A DNA stretch of 64,000 bases from Oceanisphaera litoralis (GCF_016907015.1 NZ_JAFBBE010000010.1:1-64000); one strand, 5' to 3'. Numbered from the stretch's first letter, positions 27,676 through 38,466 are shown. Numbers and translations are program-made. Notes: a model not told the origin generated them from the sequence alone.

Positions 27676-28782
27676 TTACTGGCCCTTGTTCAGTACCGGG
27701 CGGGCGTACATCGATAGTACCAGCTCGCGCAGTTCGGCCGGGATCCGGGCCATGTGCTGCTCGAATGCCTCGGCGGCCGACGGGTCCACCTGGGCGGTCT
27801 GGCCGGCGGCCAGCAGGTTGCTGGGGAAGAGGTGGTAATTGGCGTGGATCTGCCGATCGATGGCCACCGCCAGCTGATCCGCATTGTCGAACTCGCCACG
27901 TACCGGCTCACCAAAGCTCACGTGGACCCGCCCTTTCTGGCCGACGATGCCCTGCACTATGCTCTGCACGTCTTCGAACTCGCTTTTCTCATAGGCGCCA
28001 TGGGCCGCCTTGGCGTAAAGCTCGCGCGCCTTGGCCAGATCACCGGGATCGTATTCGTAAGAGATGGAAACCGGCACCAGGTTCAGGCTCTTGATGTAGT
28101 CGCCGAAGGGAATTTTCTGCCGCTTGCCTTCCATGTAGAACATCTTGAGGATGGCCGGATCGGTTTTATCGTTACCGTCCTTGGCGCGCCCTTCCTTCTG
28201 GGCAATCCAGATGGAATGACCGTCGTCGAGGGAGTGGCGCAGGTAGGCCGACAGTTCGCTGAACGCCTTCATCATTTCGCGCGGGCCCTTGGCCGAACGC
28301 TTGACGATAAAACTCTTGTTCAGCTTCATCAGCTCGGCGGCACAGGGCTTGCGCAGCAGGTTGTCGCCGATGGCGATACGCACCGTGTCCAGCCCGTTGC
28401 TGTGCAGGCCCCAGTTAACAAAGGCCGGGTCCAGCGCTATGTCCCTGTGATTGGAAATGAACAGGTAGCTTCCATCAGGATCCAGTTGATCCAGGCCGGA
28501 GTAGCTGACGCCCGAGGTGGTGCTCGAGATCATTTTTTCCATGTAGACCGCCACTTCCTGCTGGATCTGGCGGATACTGTCGAGCTTGCGCCAGCGCCAG
28601 CTCAGATACAGGCGGATCAACGCCTTGATGAAGGGGCCACCGATACCGGACAGGGTGGAAAAGCGGTATTTGGCGATGGCGCCGATAAATTCATCGTCGC
28701 GGATCAGCCGCTGAATGGCGCCGGCGACTTCGTCGTCCCGGTAGGGACGAATGTCTTTAAACAAATCTGTGTCTGAAACCAT
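27676..28782 (-). CDS. PlsC-like acyltransferase
   Basis: This protein probably transfers an acyl group to a glycerolipid. The start MVSDTDLFKDIRPYRDDEV gives 368 residues; a TTG frame further upstream is less likely. The acyltransferase core shows SNHRDIALDPAFVN (His-x5-Asp instead of the common His-x4-Asp), then a KSFIVKRSAKGPRE block and IAQKEGRAKDG, which corresponds to the PEG motif. It is mostly soluble with at most one hydrophobic segment. It is monocistronic and its substrate is not known. Confidence 0.82.
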   Translation of the reverse strand: MVSDTDLFKDIRPYRDDEVAGAIQRLIRDDEFIGAIAKYRFSTLSGIGGPFIKALIRLYLSWRWRKLDSIRQIQQEVAVYMEKMISSTTSGVSYSGLDQLDPDGSYLFISNHRDIALDPAFVNWGLHSNGLDTVRIAIGDNLLRKPCAAELMKLNKSFIVKRSAKGPREMMKAFSELSAYLRHSLDDGHSIWIAQKEGRAKDGNDKTDPAILKMFYMEGKRQKIPFGDYIKSLNLVPVSISYEYDPGDLAKARELYAKAAHGAYEKSEFEDVQSIVQGIVGQKGRVHVSFGEPVRGEFDNADQLAVAIDRQIHANYHLFPSNLLAAGQTAQVDPSAAEAFEQHMARIPAELRELVLSMYARPVLNKGQ

Positions 28783-28867
28783 GACAATATTGGGGTCCTG
28801 GGGCAAAAAACGCCCAGATTTTACACCCTTTGGCGGCAAACTCTAAGGATAATGCGTAAAAACCGGT

Positions 28868-29461
28868 TTAACGCCAGATCATCAGCACGCTGGCTGCCGT
28901 CAATATGGCCATCGAAAGATTAAAACGCCGCCAGTCCCGGGGCGTATGCAGCCAGCGCCGCAGGTGCATGCCGAACAGGGCCCAGACATGGCCGGTGATG
29001 ATGCCGAACAACAAAAATATCGCCAGCACCCCGGCCGCCGACCACCAGTATTGATCGCCGGCCAGGGTAAAGCCGCTGATCGCCGACACCGCCATCAGCC
29101 AGGATTTGGGATTGAGAAACTGAAACAGGGCGCCTTGTTGCCAGCCCATGCCCGGCTCGCTGTCGCCGGCAGCGGGCGGACTGGCGCGGCCAATCTTCCA
29201 GGCAAGCCATAACAGATAACCGCTGCCGGCCACCTTGAGTGCCCATTGCAGGGCCGGCCACAGCAGAAACAGCTGTCCCAGCCCCAGGGCGGTGAGCAGC
29301 ATCAGCAGTTGCAGGCCGAGCATAATGCCCAGCAACAGCTTGAGGGTCGGACCGTAGCCGAAGCGGGTACCCGAGCTGGTGAGCAGCATGTTGTTGGGCC
29401 CCGGCGTGCCGCAGGCGGCGAGGGCAAAGCCGGCGGCGGAGCCGAGCAGGGCGAGATCCAT
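28868..29461 (-). CDS. LysE family amino-acid exporter
   Basis: This inner-membrane exporter of the LysE/RhtB family has 197 residues and about six membrane helices. Near the N-terminus GTPGPNNMLL matches the family motif GPNN, and NPKSWLMAVSAISGF is the second conserved block. Members export amino acids such as lysine, threonine or homoserine; which one is used here cannot be told. It is divergent from yheT. Confidence 0.9.
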   Translation of the reverse strand: MDLALLGSAAGFALAACGTPGPNNMLLTSSGTRFGYGPTLKLLLGIMLGLQLLMLLTALGLGQLFLLWPALQWALKVAGSGYLLWLAWKIGRASPPAAGDSEPGMGWQQGALFQFLNPKSWLMAVSAISGFTLAGDQYWWSAAGVLAIFLLFGIITGHVWALFGMHLRRWLHTPRDWRRFNLSMAILTAASVLMIWR

Positions 29462-29537
29462 GATATACCGGTCAAATAACGAGGAAGAACCTTGTTTTAC
29501 TCGATTTTCTGCTCGACGCCCAGTATTTTATCGGCGC

Positions 29538-29580
29538 ATGGTTTTGTCGATTGATGGTTTTGTCGATTGATGGTTTATCG
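29538..29580 (+). repeat. Tandem 16-bp repeat upstream of yheT
   Basis: Two exact copies of ATGGTTTTGTCGATTG (29538-29553 and 29554-29569) are followed by a partial third. They lie between the LysE gene and yheT, about 60 bp before the yheT start. Confidence 0.85.
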
Positions 29581-29631
29581 ACATCAATACCGCCCCGGTG
29601 GCGTGCCCACCCCAGTGTAATACAGGAAGCT

Positions 29632-30600
29632 ATGATCCATCCCAGCCGATTCCATTCCCCCTGGTGGGCCCGTAATCCGCATGTGCAGACCATTATGGCC
29701 AAGTACCTGCATCGCTCGCGCATCGACACCCGCCGCGAGCGGCTGGAGCTGCCGGACGGGGATTTTGTCGATCTGGCCTGGGCGCTGCCGGTACTGGATG
29801 AACAGCGGCCATTGATAGTGCTGTTTCATGGTCTGGAAGGCTGTGTCGAGTCCCATTATGCCAGGGGCATGATGGCGGCGCTGCATGCACAGGGCTGGCA
29901 GCCGGTGCTGATGCATTTTCGCGGTTGCAGCGGCGAACCCAATCGCTACCTGCAGGCCTATCATTCCGGCGCCATCGAAGATCCGCATTATGTGCTGGAG
30001 CTGCTGCGCCGGCGCTATCCGGAGCGGCCCATGGCGGCCATCGGCTATTCTCTCGGCGGTAACATGCTGATCAACTATCTGGCGGCGCACCAGCGTCATC
30101 CCCTATGTGCCGCCGTGGTCATTTCGGCCCCGCTGCAGTTGTCGGCCTGTGCCGATCGCATCAACTCGGGCTTTTCCCGCCTCTATCAGCGCTATCTGCT
30201 GGGCCGGATGAAGTTCAACTGGCAGCAACGACTACGCCGACATCCGCATCATCGCTGGCAGGGCAACCTCGCCCGCATCAACAGCCTGCGCGAGTTCGAT
30301 GACAAGGTAACCGCGCCAATACACGGTTTTAACGACGCCGAGGATTATTATCGACGCTGTTCCGGTCTCTATAAGCTGTCGAAGATCAGCACACCGACGC
30401 TGATGATCCACGCCGCCGACGATCCCTTCATGAACGATACGGTGATCCCCGACGCCAGCGAGCTACCGCCGGCGATCACCTATGAACTGAGTCGCACCGG
30501 TGGCCATGTCGGCTTTATGCATGGCCAGCCCTGGCGCCCTCGCTACTGGCTGGAACAACGGGTTCCCCAATGGCTGGAAAAACAGTGGCTGGAAAACTAA
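29632..30600 (+). CDS. yheT: YheT family alpha/beta hydrolase
   Basis: This cytosolic hydrolase belongs to the YheT/ABHD1 group. The start [20 protein letters not shown] with AGGA upstream gives 322 residues. The nucleophile elbow GYSLGG and the oxyanion motif LFHGLEGC are present, as are AADDPFMND (acid) and GGHVGF (histidine). Its last residues, [11 protein letters not shown], are encoded by the start of a short repeat array. It precedes yheU, as in E. coli. The substrate is unknown. Confidence 0.93.
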   Translation: MIHPSRFHSPWWARNPHVQTIMAKYLHRSRIDTRRERLELPDGDFVDLAWALPVLDEQRPLIVLFHGLEGCVESHYARGMMAALHAQGWQPVLMHFRGCSGEPNRYLQAYHSGAIEDPHYVLELLRRRYPERPMAAIGYSLGGNMLINYLAAHQRHPLCAAVVISAPLQLSACADRINSGFSRLYQRYLLGRMKFNWQQRLRRHPHHRWQGNLARINSLREFDDKVTAPIHGFNDAEDYYRRCSGLYKLSKISTPTLMIHAADDPFMNDTVIPDASELPPAITYELSRTGGHVGFMHGQPWRPRYWLEQRVPQWLEKQWLEN

Positions 30601-30658
30601 TGGCTGTAAAAACAGTGGCTGGAAAAGTAATGGCTGTAAAACAGTGGCTGGCCACCCA
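30569..30658 (+). repeat. 30-bp tandem repeat over the yheT 3' end
   Basis: Three units of about 30 bp, each two 15-bp halves of the form ARTGGCTGKAAAAnn, run through the last codons of yheT and into the gap before yheU. The third unit decays after 30650. Repeat number would alter the C-terminus of YheT and the spacing to yheU. Confidence 0.85.
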
Positions 30659-30682
30659 GTGGCCCTCTTATCAGGAAAAAGC

Positions 30683-30907
30683 ATGATTATTCCCTTCACC
30701 GAATTGAGCGAAGACACGCTCAATAATCTGATCGAACAGTTCGTACTCCAGGAAGGCACCGAATACGGCGACCGGGACATCTCGCTGGATGAAAAAGTTA
30801 TTCAGGTTAAACAACAACTTAAATCTGGCGACGCTATCATTGTCTACAGCGAATTACACGAGAGCGTCAACATAGTGCCGGCGGAGCGGTTCCATCACAA
30901 ACCTTGA
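30683..30907 (+). CDS. yheU: YheU family protein
   Basis: This small 74-residue protein of unknown function begins [18 protein letters not shown] and contains EGTEYGDRD and [12 protein letters not shown], clearly the YheU family (E. coli 72 residues). AGGA lies eight bases before the start. It lies between yheT and prkB, the E. coli order. Confidence 0.94.
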   Translation: MIIPFTELSEDTLNNLIEQFVLQEGTEYGDRDISLDEKVIQVKQQLKSGDAIIVYSELHESVNIVPAERFHHKP

Positions 30908-30965
30908 CCTGCCCCCGGCCCACTGCGTATAAACATTCACAGCTTCATCAATTTCAGGGTTCCTT

Positions 30966-31835
30966 ATGTCTGCCAAGCACCCCATTATTGCGGTTACCGG
31001 CTCCTCGGGTGCCGGCACTTCAACCTCGACCGAGGTGTTCCAGTCCATGTTTGCCCAGCTAGGGGTCAAGGCCGCCATGCTCGAAGGCGACAGCTTTCAC
31101 CGCTATACCCGTCCGGAGATGGATGTGGCAATTCGCCGGGCCCGGGAGCAAGGCAGACATATCAGCTACTTCGGACCGGAAGCCAACGACTTCGAACTGC
31201 TTGAACACTTTTTCAAGGAGTATGGCAACACCGGCACCGGCCAGTTTCGCCGTTACCTGCACACCTTCGACGAGGCGGTGCCCTTCAATCAGATGCCTGG
31301 CACCTTTACCCCCTGGCAACAGTTGCCGGAAGACACCAACCTGCTGTTTTACGAGGGTCTGCACGGCGGTGTGGTCACCGAGGATCAGAATGTGGCGCAA
31401 CATGTGGATCTGCTGATCGGCATGGTGCCCATCGTCAACCTGGAATGGATCCAGAAGCTGATCCGCGACACCGCCGAGCGCGGCCACTCCCGGGAGGCGG
31501 TGACCGACTCCATCGTCCGCTCGATGGAGGACTACATCAATTTCATCACGCCCCAGTTTTCCCGCACCCATATCAATTTTCAGCGGGTGCCGACGGTGGA
31601 TACTTCCAACCCTTTCAGCGCCAAGATCATTCCCAGCGCGGACGAGAGCATGATGGTGATCCGCTTTCGCGGCATCAAGAACGTCGACTTCCCCTACCTG
31701 CTGGCGATGATCGACGGCTCCTTCATGTCTCGACGCAACACCATAGTGGTGCCCGGCGGCAAGATGGGCTTCGTTATGGAGCTGATCCTGCGCCCCATGC
31801 TCGAGCAGTTACTGGAAACCGGCAAGATCCGTTAA
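30966..31835 (+). CDS. prkB: Phosphoribulokinase-like protein PrkB
   Basis: This P-loop kinase is related to phosphoribulokinase. In bacteria without RuBisCO its substrate is uncertain. The 289 residues begin MSAKHPIIAVTGSSGAGTS (P-loop), followed by EGDSFHRYTRPEMD and FYEGLHGGVV, nearly identical in pattern to E. coli PrkB. It is followed by a repeat element and by yhfA on the other strand. No RuBisCO gene is seen in the window. Confidence 0.95.
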   Translation: MSAKHPIIAVTGSSGAGTSTSTEVFQSMFAQLGVKAAMLEGDSFHRYTRPEMDVAIRRAREQGRHISYFGPEANDFELLEHFFKEYGNTGTGQFRRYLHTFDEAVPFNQMPGTFTPWQQLPEDTNLLFYEGLHGGVVTEDQNVAQHVDLLIGMVPIVNLEWIQKLIRDTAERGHSREAVTDSIVRSMEDYINFITPQFSRTHINFQRVPTVDTSNPFSAKIIPSADESMMVIRFRGIKNVDFPYLLAMIDGSFMSRRNTIVVPGGKMGFVMELILRPMLEQLLETGKIR

Positions 31836-31840
31836 CAGAA

Positions 31841-31903
31841 GTGAGGCGTGAAGTGTGAAGTGTGAGGGGTGATACTCCTCACCCCTTACTCTTCACGCCT
31901 CAC
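31841..31903. repeat. Palindromic GTGAGG-type repeat, copy 1
   Basis: GTGAGGCGTGAAG (31841-31853) pairs with CTTCACGCCTCAC (31891-31903), with an inner stem GAGGGGTGA/TCACCCCTT. It fills the gap between convergent prkB and yhfA and could fold as a terminator-like hairpin. A related element lies near 43.03-43.11 kb. Confidence 0.8.
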
Positions 31904-31909
31904 GATTAC

Positions 31910-32314
31910 TCAGGCGTTGCGGATCTCGAAGGAGGACTCGACAGTGACCGCCTTTTCCAGCATTTTCATCACAGAGCAGTACTTGTGCATCGACAGTTCG
32001 ACGGCGCGAGCCACCTGCTTCTCGGCCAGATCCTGGCCGGTGACCACAAAGTGCAGCCGAATGGCGGTAAAGACCCGGGGCGGCTTCTCGGCCCGGTCTG
32101 CATCCAGCTCCACGTAACAGCCGGTGACCTGCTGACGCCCCTTTTCCAGAATGGACACCACATCGATGGCGCTGCAGCCACCGGCGCCCAGCAGCACCGC
32201 TTCCATCGGGCTGGCGCCCTTGCCCGGATTGGTACCGTCCAGCACCATCTTGTGCCCAGACTCGGACAAGCCCTCGAAACACATCCCTTCCAACCAGGTT
32301 ACCTTGGCTTTCAT
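31910..32314 (-). CDS. yhfA: OsmC family protein YhfA
   Basis: This OsmC/Ohr-fold protein of 134 residues is related to peroxide-reducing enzymes. The family cysteines are present as C47 (GAGGCSAID) and C113 (KYCSVMKML). The start MKAKVTWLEGMCFEG fits YhfA. It is divergent from crp, exactly the E. coli arrangement. Its physiological substrate is unknown. Confidence 0.93.
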   Translation of the reverse strand: MKAKVTWLEGMCFEGLSESGHKMVLDGTNPGKGASPMEAVLLGAGGCSAIDVVSILEKGRQQVTGCYVELDADRAEKPPRVFTAIRLHFVVTGQDLAEKQVARAVELSMHKYCSVMKMLEKAVTVESSFEIRNA

Positions 32315-32496
32315 AATATCTCCTCACCGAAAAATCGCATATTAGCCTATCACCCCGGCGTCGACGAGCAGGATAAAAGCCTCAAGGCTCTTGATGGCGA
32401 GGCACAAGCCTTTTATGCTAGCGAATTATCTACCTAAATTAGGCAAGGCAGCCTGCTCGCTAGGCGTTCAGCCCGAGTCAATCAAGAGGAAAGTCC

Positions 32497-33135
32497 ATGG
32501 TTATTGGCAAGCCCCAAAGTGACCCTACCCTGGAATGGTTTTTGTCACATTGCCATATTCATAAGTATCCGGCCAAAAGCTCGCTTATTCATGCGGGCGA
32601 GAAAGCCGAAACCCTGTATTATATCGTCAAGGGCTCGGTTTCGGTGCTGATAAAGGATGAAGACGGCAAGGAAATGATCCTGTCTTATCTCAATCAGGGT
32701 GATTTTATTGGTGAGCTGGGGCTGTTTGAAGAAACGGACAATCCACTGAGGACCGCCTGGGTTCGTGCCAAGTCGCCCTGCGAAGTGGCCGAAATTTCCT
32801 ACAAGAAGTTTCGTCAGCTAATCCAGGTGAACCCGGAGATCCTGCTGCGACTGTCGGCCCAGATGGCAGAGCGACTGCAGACCACCAGTCAGAAGGTGGG
32901 CGATCTGGCCTTTCTGGATGTGACCGGTCGCATCGCGGAAACCCTGCTCAGCCTGGCCCGTCAGCCGGATGCCATGACTCACCCGGACGGCATGCAGATC
33001 AAGATTACCCGTCAGGAAATCGGCCAGATCGTCGGCTGCTCCCGGGAAACCGTTGGCCGGATCCTGAAAATGCTGGAAGAGCAGAACCTGATCTCCGCCC
33101 ACGGAAAAACCATAGTGGTATACGGCACCCGTTAA
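32497..33135 (+). CDS. crp: cAMP receptor protein CRP
   Basis: This is the global catabolite regulator. The 212 residues (E. coli 210) contain the cAMP pocket motif [12 protein letters not shown] with the conserved R and S/T contacts further on, and the C-terminal winged helix [19 protein letters not shown]. It is monocistronic, with a perfect terminator after it. It is likely to act on the hut, uronate and deoD genes in this window (inference). Confidence 0.99.
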   Translation: MVIGKPQSDPTLEWFLSHCHIHKYPAKSSLIHAGEKAETLYYIVKGSVSVLIKDEDGKEMILSYLNQGDFIGELGLFEETDNPLRTAWVRAKSPCEVAEISYKKFRQLIQVNPEILLRLSAQMAERLQTTSQKVGDLAFLDVTGRIAETLLSLARQPDAMTHPDGMQIKITRQEIGQIVGCSRETVGRILKMLEEQNLISAHGKTIVVYGTR

Positions 33136-33157
33136 GCCGCCTTTTACTGCGAATAAT

Positions 33158-33187
33158 AAAAAAACCCGGGAGCTCCCGGGTTTTTTT
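33158..33187. terminator. Bidirectional terminator between crp and purC
   Basis: AAAAAAACCCGGGAG and CTCCCGGGTTTTTTT form a perfect palindrome with strong T-runs on both strands. Confidence 0.95.
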
Positions 33188-33189
33188 AT

Positions 33190-34293
33190 TTAATCAATCA
33201 GACCGTACTGGTCGCGCAATATGGCGATAATATCCACCTTGGGATTATCGGATAATTCCAGTTTCTGCCCGGTAATCTTCTCGGCAATCCCCACATAGGT
33301 ACGGGATATATCCATCAACACCTCGACCGGCAAGGCATTATCTCGCGCCAGCGCTTCCCGCTCGGGCATCCGCTCTTTATTGAGCAGAATATCCGGATCC
33401 GGAAAATGGGTGAGCAATAGCTGGCGGAAGTCCTCTTTCGAATTCTCCACGATACGGCCTTCGCGGTAGGCAGGGCCGTCCCAGATACGGGATGAATCGG
33501 GGGTGCCCACTTCATCCATGTAAATCAGCTTCTCGTTGCCTGCGGCGTCGGTCACATAGCCAAACTCGAACTTGGTATCGACAAACACCTGATCGATTTT
33601 AGCCAGCTCACGGCTGATGACCTCGAAGCCTTCTTTCAACAGCCGCTCGTAACGGGCAATATCATCCTGGCTGCGAAAGTTGAAGGCTGCGAAGTTGTCT
33701 TCGATATTCTGGCGGCTGATGTTGACGTCGTCCGCCTCCGGCACGCCGGGAATCCCGGTGAGAATGCCCTTGGTGGAGGGGGTCATCAGCAACTCGGGCA
33801 GCTTCTGATCCTTTTGCAGACCATCCGGCAGGCGGATACCGCAGAATTCCCGCTCTCCCTTGGCATAGCTGCGCCACATGGAGCCGGTAATGTACTGGCG
33901 GCAGATGGCCTCGATCTTCACCGGGGTCGCCTTCTGCACTATCCACACGAAGGGATGGGGAATGTCCAGAATATGGCTGTCGGCCAGGCCCTGCTCGCGG
34001 AACAGCTTGAACCAGTGGTTGGAAATGGCGTTGAGCGCCGCGCCCTTGCCGGGCACGCCCTGCATGCCGCCTTCGCCGTGCCAGATGCAGTCGAACGCCG
34101 AGATGCGATCGCTGATCACCATGATGGCCAGCGGCGCATCGGCGGCCACGTCATAGCCTTTTTCCCGGATCAGCCGGCGGCTGTCTTCTTCGGTCAGCCA
34201 GTATACAGAGCGCACCTTGCCACTGTGCACCGGTTGCCGGGTACGGATCGGAAGGTCGTTGTTAACGGCCAATACCTTGTCTGCGAGACTCAT
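33190..34293 (-). CDS. purC: SAICAR synthase (long form)
   Basis: The enzyme joins aspartate to CAIR in purine synthesis (ATP-dependent). The start [18 protein letters not shown] gives 367 residues, the long form found in Vibrio and Shewanella, versus 237 in E. coli. The motifs [33 protein letters not shown] and [13 protein letters not shown] are all present. It is a single gene. No convincing PurR box was seen upstream. Confidence 0.96.
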   Translation of the reverse strand: MSLADKVLAVNNDLPIRTRQPVHSGKVRSVYWLTEEDSRRLIREKGYDVAADAPLAIMVISDRISAFDCIWHGEGGMQGVPGKGAALNAISNHWFKLFREQGLADSHILDIPHPFVWIVQKATPVKIEAICRQYITGSMWRSYAKGEREFCGIRLPDGLQKDQKLPELLMTPSTKGILTGIPGVPEADDVNISRQNIEDNFAAFNFRSQDDIARYERLLKEGFEVISRELAKIDQVFVDTKFEFGYVTDAAGNEKLIYMDEVGTPDSSRIWDGPAYREGRIVENSKEDFRQLLLTHFPDPDILLNKERMPEREALARDNALPVEVLMDISRTYVGIAEKITGQKLELSDNPKVDIIAILRDQYGLID

Positions 34294-34393
34294 CGCGTAT
34301 GTCCTGTGTGTGGAGTGTTGAAACGCTGCCAAACACCGCCGCCGGGTTATTGTATTTATACGGAAGGGCGAGGCTGCCGGCGGCGCTATCTTA

Positions 34394-35068
34394 TCAGATG
34401 TGAGAAAGCGGCAATAGCCGCTCCAGCACCAGCAACAAAGACGGCGTCGCAGGCGCCAGCCACCAGCAGACCGCCAGCAGAGACAACAACAGCAGATTGG
34501 GCAGCGGAGCCGGCCATTCGGTGATTTTCAGCGCGGTACCGAACGACTTCTTGAGCCGTCGTCCTTCCAGATCAATGCTGTACAGCTCATCCAGCAACAA
34601 ATGTATCAAGGCGCCGATAAACACGAAAATGCCCACCTGCCAGGCCAGCTCGTCCGGCAACTGGAACAGACGGGAGCTAATCACCACCCCCCCACCGGCA
34701 AACACCAGATTGGCCAGCAGTGAATGCAGGGTGCCCCTGTGCACGGTAAAGCGGGCAAAAACCCAGCACAGGGGATAACGCACCAGCACATAAGCCCCCG
34801 CCCCCAGCACCAGGGTATCGAGCAGCGGCAGATATTGTCGGCCATAGAGCAATGCCAGCACGGTGCCGAGCATACCGAACAGACGGAAGATGATACGAAT
34901 GGAGCGGGACGTGTCGGCATCTATGTCCGGCATGATGCCGCCCAGAGAGCCGGCCAGCCACAGCAGGCCCGCCTCGGGCAGGGTCACCAGCTGCGCCCAG
35001 GCCAGGGTGCCCGCCAGCAGGCCGCTGGCCACCGAGGCCACCTGTATATGAGTTCTGAAATCCGCCAT
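34394..35068 (-). CDS. Membrane-bound metal-dependent hydrolase (YdjM/DUF457-like)
   Basis: This inner-membrane protein belongs to the family of putative metal-dependent hydrolases. The start [16 protein letters not shown] gives 224 residues with several hydrophobic segments. Conserved His and Asp residues lie in [19 protein letters not shown] and [10 protein letters not shown], and [18 protein letters not shown] carries the final metal-binding part. Its substrate is not known. It is alone between purC and the hut genes. Confidence 0.86.
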   Translation of the reverse strand: MADFRTHIQVASVASGLLAGTLAWAQLVTLPEAGLLWLAGSLGGIMPDIDADTSRSIRIIFRLFGMLGTVLALLYGRQYLPLLDTLVLGAGAYVLVRYPLCWVFARFTVHRGTLHSLLANLVFAGGGVVISSRLFQLPDELAWQVGIFVFIGALIHLLLDELYSIDLEGRRLKKSFGTALKITEWPAPLPNLLLLSLLAVCWWLAPATPSLLLVLERLLPLSHI

Positions 35069-35169
35069 CGACCACCTTCCCGGCTGAAAAATGGGAGCGA
35101 GTGTAGCATGTGCATACTGGATAAAAAAACAGGATAAGCGGTCACTCTGGGGCCACCCGAGGTCAGTAA

Positions 35170-35190
35170 GGGGTTGCCTGACGCAACCCC
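35170..35190. terminator. Weak hairpin after hutH
   Basis: GGGGTTGC and GCAACCCC pair around CTGAC, about 27 bp after the hutH stop. There is only a weak T-run on either strand. Confidence 0.45.
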
Positions 35191-35216
35191 GCAAATGCTC
35201 CCATGACTCAGGTCGG

Positions 35217-36749
35217 TTAATGACTGGGCAGCAGACCCGGCGGTACCAGATGGCTCAGGCTGTTGGCCTTGAGCAGGGCATCGGCCTGTTCGATATCCGG
35301 CGCGAAGAAGCGGTCCTTGTCGTAGTAGCCGACTTTTTCACGCAGGGCCTGACGCGCCACTTCCAGCGCTGCCGTGGTCTTGAGGCCACCGCGGAAGTCC
35401 AGGCCCTGACAGGCGGCCAGCCACTCGATGGCCAGCACGCCGCGGCTGTTTTCCGCCATCGGCCACAGGCGTCGCCCCCCGTTGGGGGCCATGGACACAT
35501 GGTCTTCCTGGTTGGCAGAGGTCGGCAGCGAGTCGACCGAGTGCGGATGCGCCAGGGCCTTGTTGTCGGAGGCCAGCGCGGCGGCTGTGACCTGGGCTAT
35601 CATGAAACCGGAGTTGACGCCGCCGTTTTCCACCAGGAAGGGCGGCAGACCCGACATGTGGGTATCCATCATCAGGGACACCCGACGCTCGCTCAGGGAG
35701 CCGATTTCGGCAATCGCCAGCGCCAGGTTATCCGCCGCCATGGCCACCGGTTCGGCGTGGAAGTTGCCACCGGAAATCACGTCGTTGTCGTCGGCAAATA
35801 CCAGCGGGTTGTCGGACACGGCGTTGCCTTCCACCAGCAGCACCTCGGCGGCCTGACGCAACTGGGTCAGACAGGCCCCCATCACCTGAGGCTGGCAGCG
35901 CAGAGAGTAAGGGTCCTGCACCTTGGTACAGTTGCTGTGCGACTGGCTGACTGCGCTGGACTCGCCCAATACATGGCGGTAACCGGCGGCGGCATCGATC
36001 TGCCCCTGCTGACCACGGATGGCATGGATACGCGGGTCAAAGGGACGACGCGAGCTCAGGGTGGCCTCTACGGTCAGGCCACCGATCACGATGGCGCCGG
36101 CGAACAGATCTTCCGCCTCGAACAGGCCGCGCAGGGCGAAGGCGGTGGACACCTGGGTGCCGTTCAGCAGGGCCAGGCCCTCTTTCGGTGCCAGCGCCAT
36201 CGGTGTGAGGCCGGCCATTTCCAGCGCCTGACCGGCGCTGATCACTTCGCCTTTATAACGGGCCGTCCCCTCGCCCAGCAGCACGCAGCTCATGTGTGCC
36301 AGCGGTGCCAGATCGCCGGAGGCGCCGACCGAGCCCTTGCCCGGAATGCAGGGATAAATCTCGTGATTGACCAGGGTCATCAGCGCGTCCAGCACCTGCA
36401 GCCGGATGCCGGAAAAACCCCGGGCCAGGCCGTTGATCTTCAGCACCATGATCAGGCGTACCAACTGGTCGCTGACCAGCTCGCCCAGGCCGGTGGCGTG
36501 GGACAGCACCAGAGAGCGTTGCAGGGTTTCCAGATCTTGCGGCTTGATACGGGTGCTGGCCAGCAGGCCAAAACCGGTGTTGATGCCGTACACGGTGCGA
36601 TCTTCGGCGACCATGCGGTTAACGCAGTCCACCGATGCCTGAATGGCGTCGTGGCAGCCGGGATCCAGCTTGAGCTTGACCGGCTGTTCGTAGACCTGGC
36701 GCATCTCGGCCAGGGTCATTTTTCCGGGGGTGATCGTCAGCGTTGTCAT
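35217..36749 (-). CDS. hutH: Histidine ammonia-lyase
   Basis: The enzyme deaminates histidine to urocanate, the first step of histidine use. The start [12 protein letters not shown] gives 510 residues, the usual length. The Ala-Ser-Gly triad that forms the MIO cofactor is A143-S144-G145 in [14 protein letters not shown]. The TGFGLLA and [11 protein letters not shown] motifs are also present. The start is four bases after the hutU stop. It is the last gene of the hutIGUH operon. Confidence 0.98.
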   Translation of the reverse strand: MTTLTITPGKMTLAEMRQVYEQPVKLKLDPGCHDAIQASVDCVNRMVAEDRTVYGINTGFGLLASTRIKPQDLETLQRSLVLSHATGLGELVSDQLVRLIMVLKINGLARGFSGIRLQVLDALMTLVNHEIYPCIPGKGSVGASGDLAPLAHMSCVLLGEGTARYKGEVISAGQALEMAGLTPMALAPKEGLALLNGTQVSTAFALRGLFEAEDLFAGAIVIGGLTVEATLSSRRPFDPRIHAIRGQQGQIDAAAGYRHVLGESSAVSQSHSNCTKVQDPYSLRCQPQVMGACLTQLRQAAEVLLVEGNAVSDNPLVFADDNDVISGGNFHAEPVAMAADNLALAIAEIGSLSERRVSLMMDTHMSGLPPFLVENGGVNSGFMIAQVTAAALASDNKALAHPHSVDSLPTSANQEDHVSMAPNGGRRLWPMAENSRGVLAIEWLAACQGLDFRGGLKTTAALEVARQALREKVGYYDKDRFFAPDIEQADALLKANSLSHLVPPGLLPSH

Positions 36750-36753
36750 CACA

Positions 36754-38466
36754 TTAATCCTTGTTAACCATCGGCAAGTCCAGACCCTGCTCGCGGGCAC
36801 AGTCGATGGCAATATCATAACCGGCATCGGCGTGGCGCATGACACCGGTACCCGGGTCGTTACGCAGCACCCGGCCCAGGCGGGCGGCGGCGGCATCGGT
36901 ACCGTCCGCTACTATCACCACCCCCGCGTGCTGGCTGAAGCCCATGCCCACACCACCACCATGGTGCAGAGACACCCAGGTCGCGCCGCCGGCGGTGTTC
37001 AGCAGGGCGTTGAGCAGCGGCCAGTCGGACACCGCATCGGAGCCATCCTTCATGGCTTCGGTTTCCCGGTTGGGGCTGGCGACGGAGCCGGAGTCCAGGT
37101 GATCACGGCCGATGACGATGGGGGCCTTCAGCTCGCCGTTCCTGACCATGTCGTTGAAGGCCAGCGCCAGGCGGGCACGGTCTTTCAGGCCGACCCAGCA
37201 GATGCGGGCAGGCAGTCCCTGGAAGGCGATACGCTCGCGCGCCATGTCCAGCCAGTTGTGCAGGTGCGGGTTGTCCGGGATCAGTTCCTTCACCCTGGCG
37301 TCGGTCTTGTAGATGTCTTGTGGATCGCCACTCAGGGCCACCCAGCGGAAGGGGCCTATGCCTTCGCAGAACAGCGGGCGCACATAGGCGGGGACGAAGC
37401 CGGGGAAGTCGAAGGCATTCTCAACGCCTTCTTCCAATGCCATCTGGCGGATGTTGTTGCCGTAATCCAGGGTAGCGGCACCGCGCGCCTGCAGATCCAG
37501 CATCGCCTGTACCTGTACCGCCATCGACTGTTTGGCGGCCTTGACCACGGCGGCCTCGTCCTGCTTGCGCATCTCGGCGGCCTGTTCCATGGTCCAGCCC
37601 TGGGGCAAGTAGCCGTTCAGCGGATCGTGGGCCGACGTCTGGTCGGTGACCACATCCGGCGTGATGTTGCGCGCTACCAGCTCCTTGAACACGTCGGCGG
37701 CGTTGCCCAGCAGACCGACGGAAATCGCTTCGCCCTTGGCCTTGGCCGTGTCGATAATCTCCAGCGCTTCATCCAGGCTGTAGGCCTTCTTGTCGACATA
37801 ACGGGTGCGCAGACGGAAATCGATACGGGTTTCGTCACATTCGACGGCAATCATGGAAAAGCCGGCCATGGTGGCGGCCAGCGGCTGAGCGCCACCCATG
37901 CCACCCAGGCCAGCGGTCAGGATCCAGCGCCCTTTTGCCTCGCCGTTGAAGTGCTGCCTGGCCACGGCGACGAAGGTCTCAAAGGTGCCCTGCACTATGC
38001 CCTGGGAACCGATATAGATCCAGGAGCCGGCGGTCATCTGGCCGTACATCATCAGGCCTTTCTTGTCGAGCTCGTTGAAGTGCTCCCAGTTGGCCCAATG
38101 GGGCACCAGGTTGGAGTTGGCCAGCAGCACGCGCGGGGCGTCGGCGTGGGTCTTGAACACCCCCACCGGCTTGCCGGACTGCACCAGCAGGGTTTCGTCG
38201 TCTTCCAGCCGGGTCAGCACGTCGGCAATGCGGTCGAAACACTCCCAGTCACGGGCCGCGCGGCCGATACCGCCGTACACCACCAGATCTTCGGGCCGCT
38301 CGGCCACGTCCGGGTGCAGGTTGTTGTGCAGCATGCGGTAGGCGGCCTCGGTCAGCCAGCTCTTGCAGATCTTGTTGACGCCGGTCGGCGCCTTGATCAC
38401 GCGGCCCGGATCGTGACGCTTGTCTTGCTGTGACTTCTTTTGCTGCGACATCTTTTGCTGCGACAT
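36754..38466 (-). CDS. hutU: Urocanate hydratase
   Basis: This NAD-dependent enzyme converts urocanate to imidazolonepropionate. The 570 residues include [37 protein letters not shown] and [15 protein letters not shown]. The N-terminus carries a short repeat ([16 protein letters not shown]) not expected in the family, which usually begins closer to RHDP. A strong AGGAGG site precedes the first Met. It is located between hutG and hutH. Confidence 0.98.
   Translation of the reverse strand: MSQQKMSQQKKSQQDKRHDPGRVIKAPTGVNKICKSWLTEAAYRMLHNNLHPDVAERPEDLVVYGGIGRAARDWECFDRIADVLTRLEDDETLLVQSGKPVGVFKTHADAPRVLLANSNLVPHWANWEHFNELDKKGLMMYGQMTAGSWIYIGSQGIVQGTFETFVAVARQHFNGEAKGRWILTAGLGGMGGAQPLAATMAGFSMIAVECDETRIDFRLRTRYVDKKAYSLDEALEIIDTAKAKGEAISVGLLGNAADVFKELVARNITPDVVTDQTSAHDPLNGYLPQGWTMEQAAEMRKQDEAAVVKAAKQSMAVQVQAMLDLQARGAATLDYGNNIRQMALEEGVENAFDFPGFVPAYVRPLFCEGIGPFRWVALSGDPQDIYKTDARVKELIPDNPHLHNWLDMARERIAFQGLPARICWVGLKDRARLALAFNDMVRNGELKAPIVIGRDHLDSGSVASPNRETEAMKDGSDAVSDWPLLNALLNTAGGATWVSLHHGGGVGMGFSQHAGVVIVADGTDAAAARLGRVLRNDPGTGVMRHADAGYDIAIDCAREQGLDLPMVNKD

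Noticed and set aside
29538..30658. CRISPR array candidate from the repeats around yheT
   Set aside because: Units are directly adjacent without unique spacers and no cas genes are present.
34300..34340. PurR box upstream of purC
   Set aside because: Only a GCGTTT half-like match was found, not a convincing ACGCAAACG-type palindrome.
35091..36767. Long plus-strand frame (558 codons) opposite hutH
   Set aside because: It is a shadow of the GC-rich hutH gene with low-complexity Gln/His/Gly composition.
36730..38433. Long plus-strand frame (567 codons) opposite hutU
   Set aside because: It is a shadow frame of hutU and has no recognisable domain.
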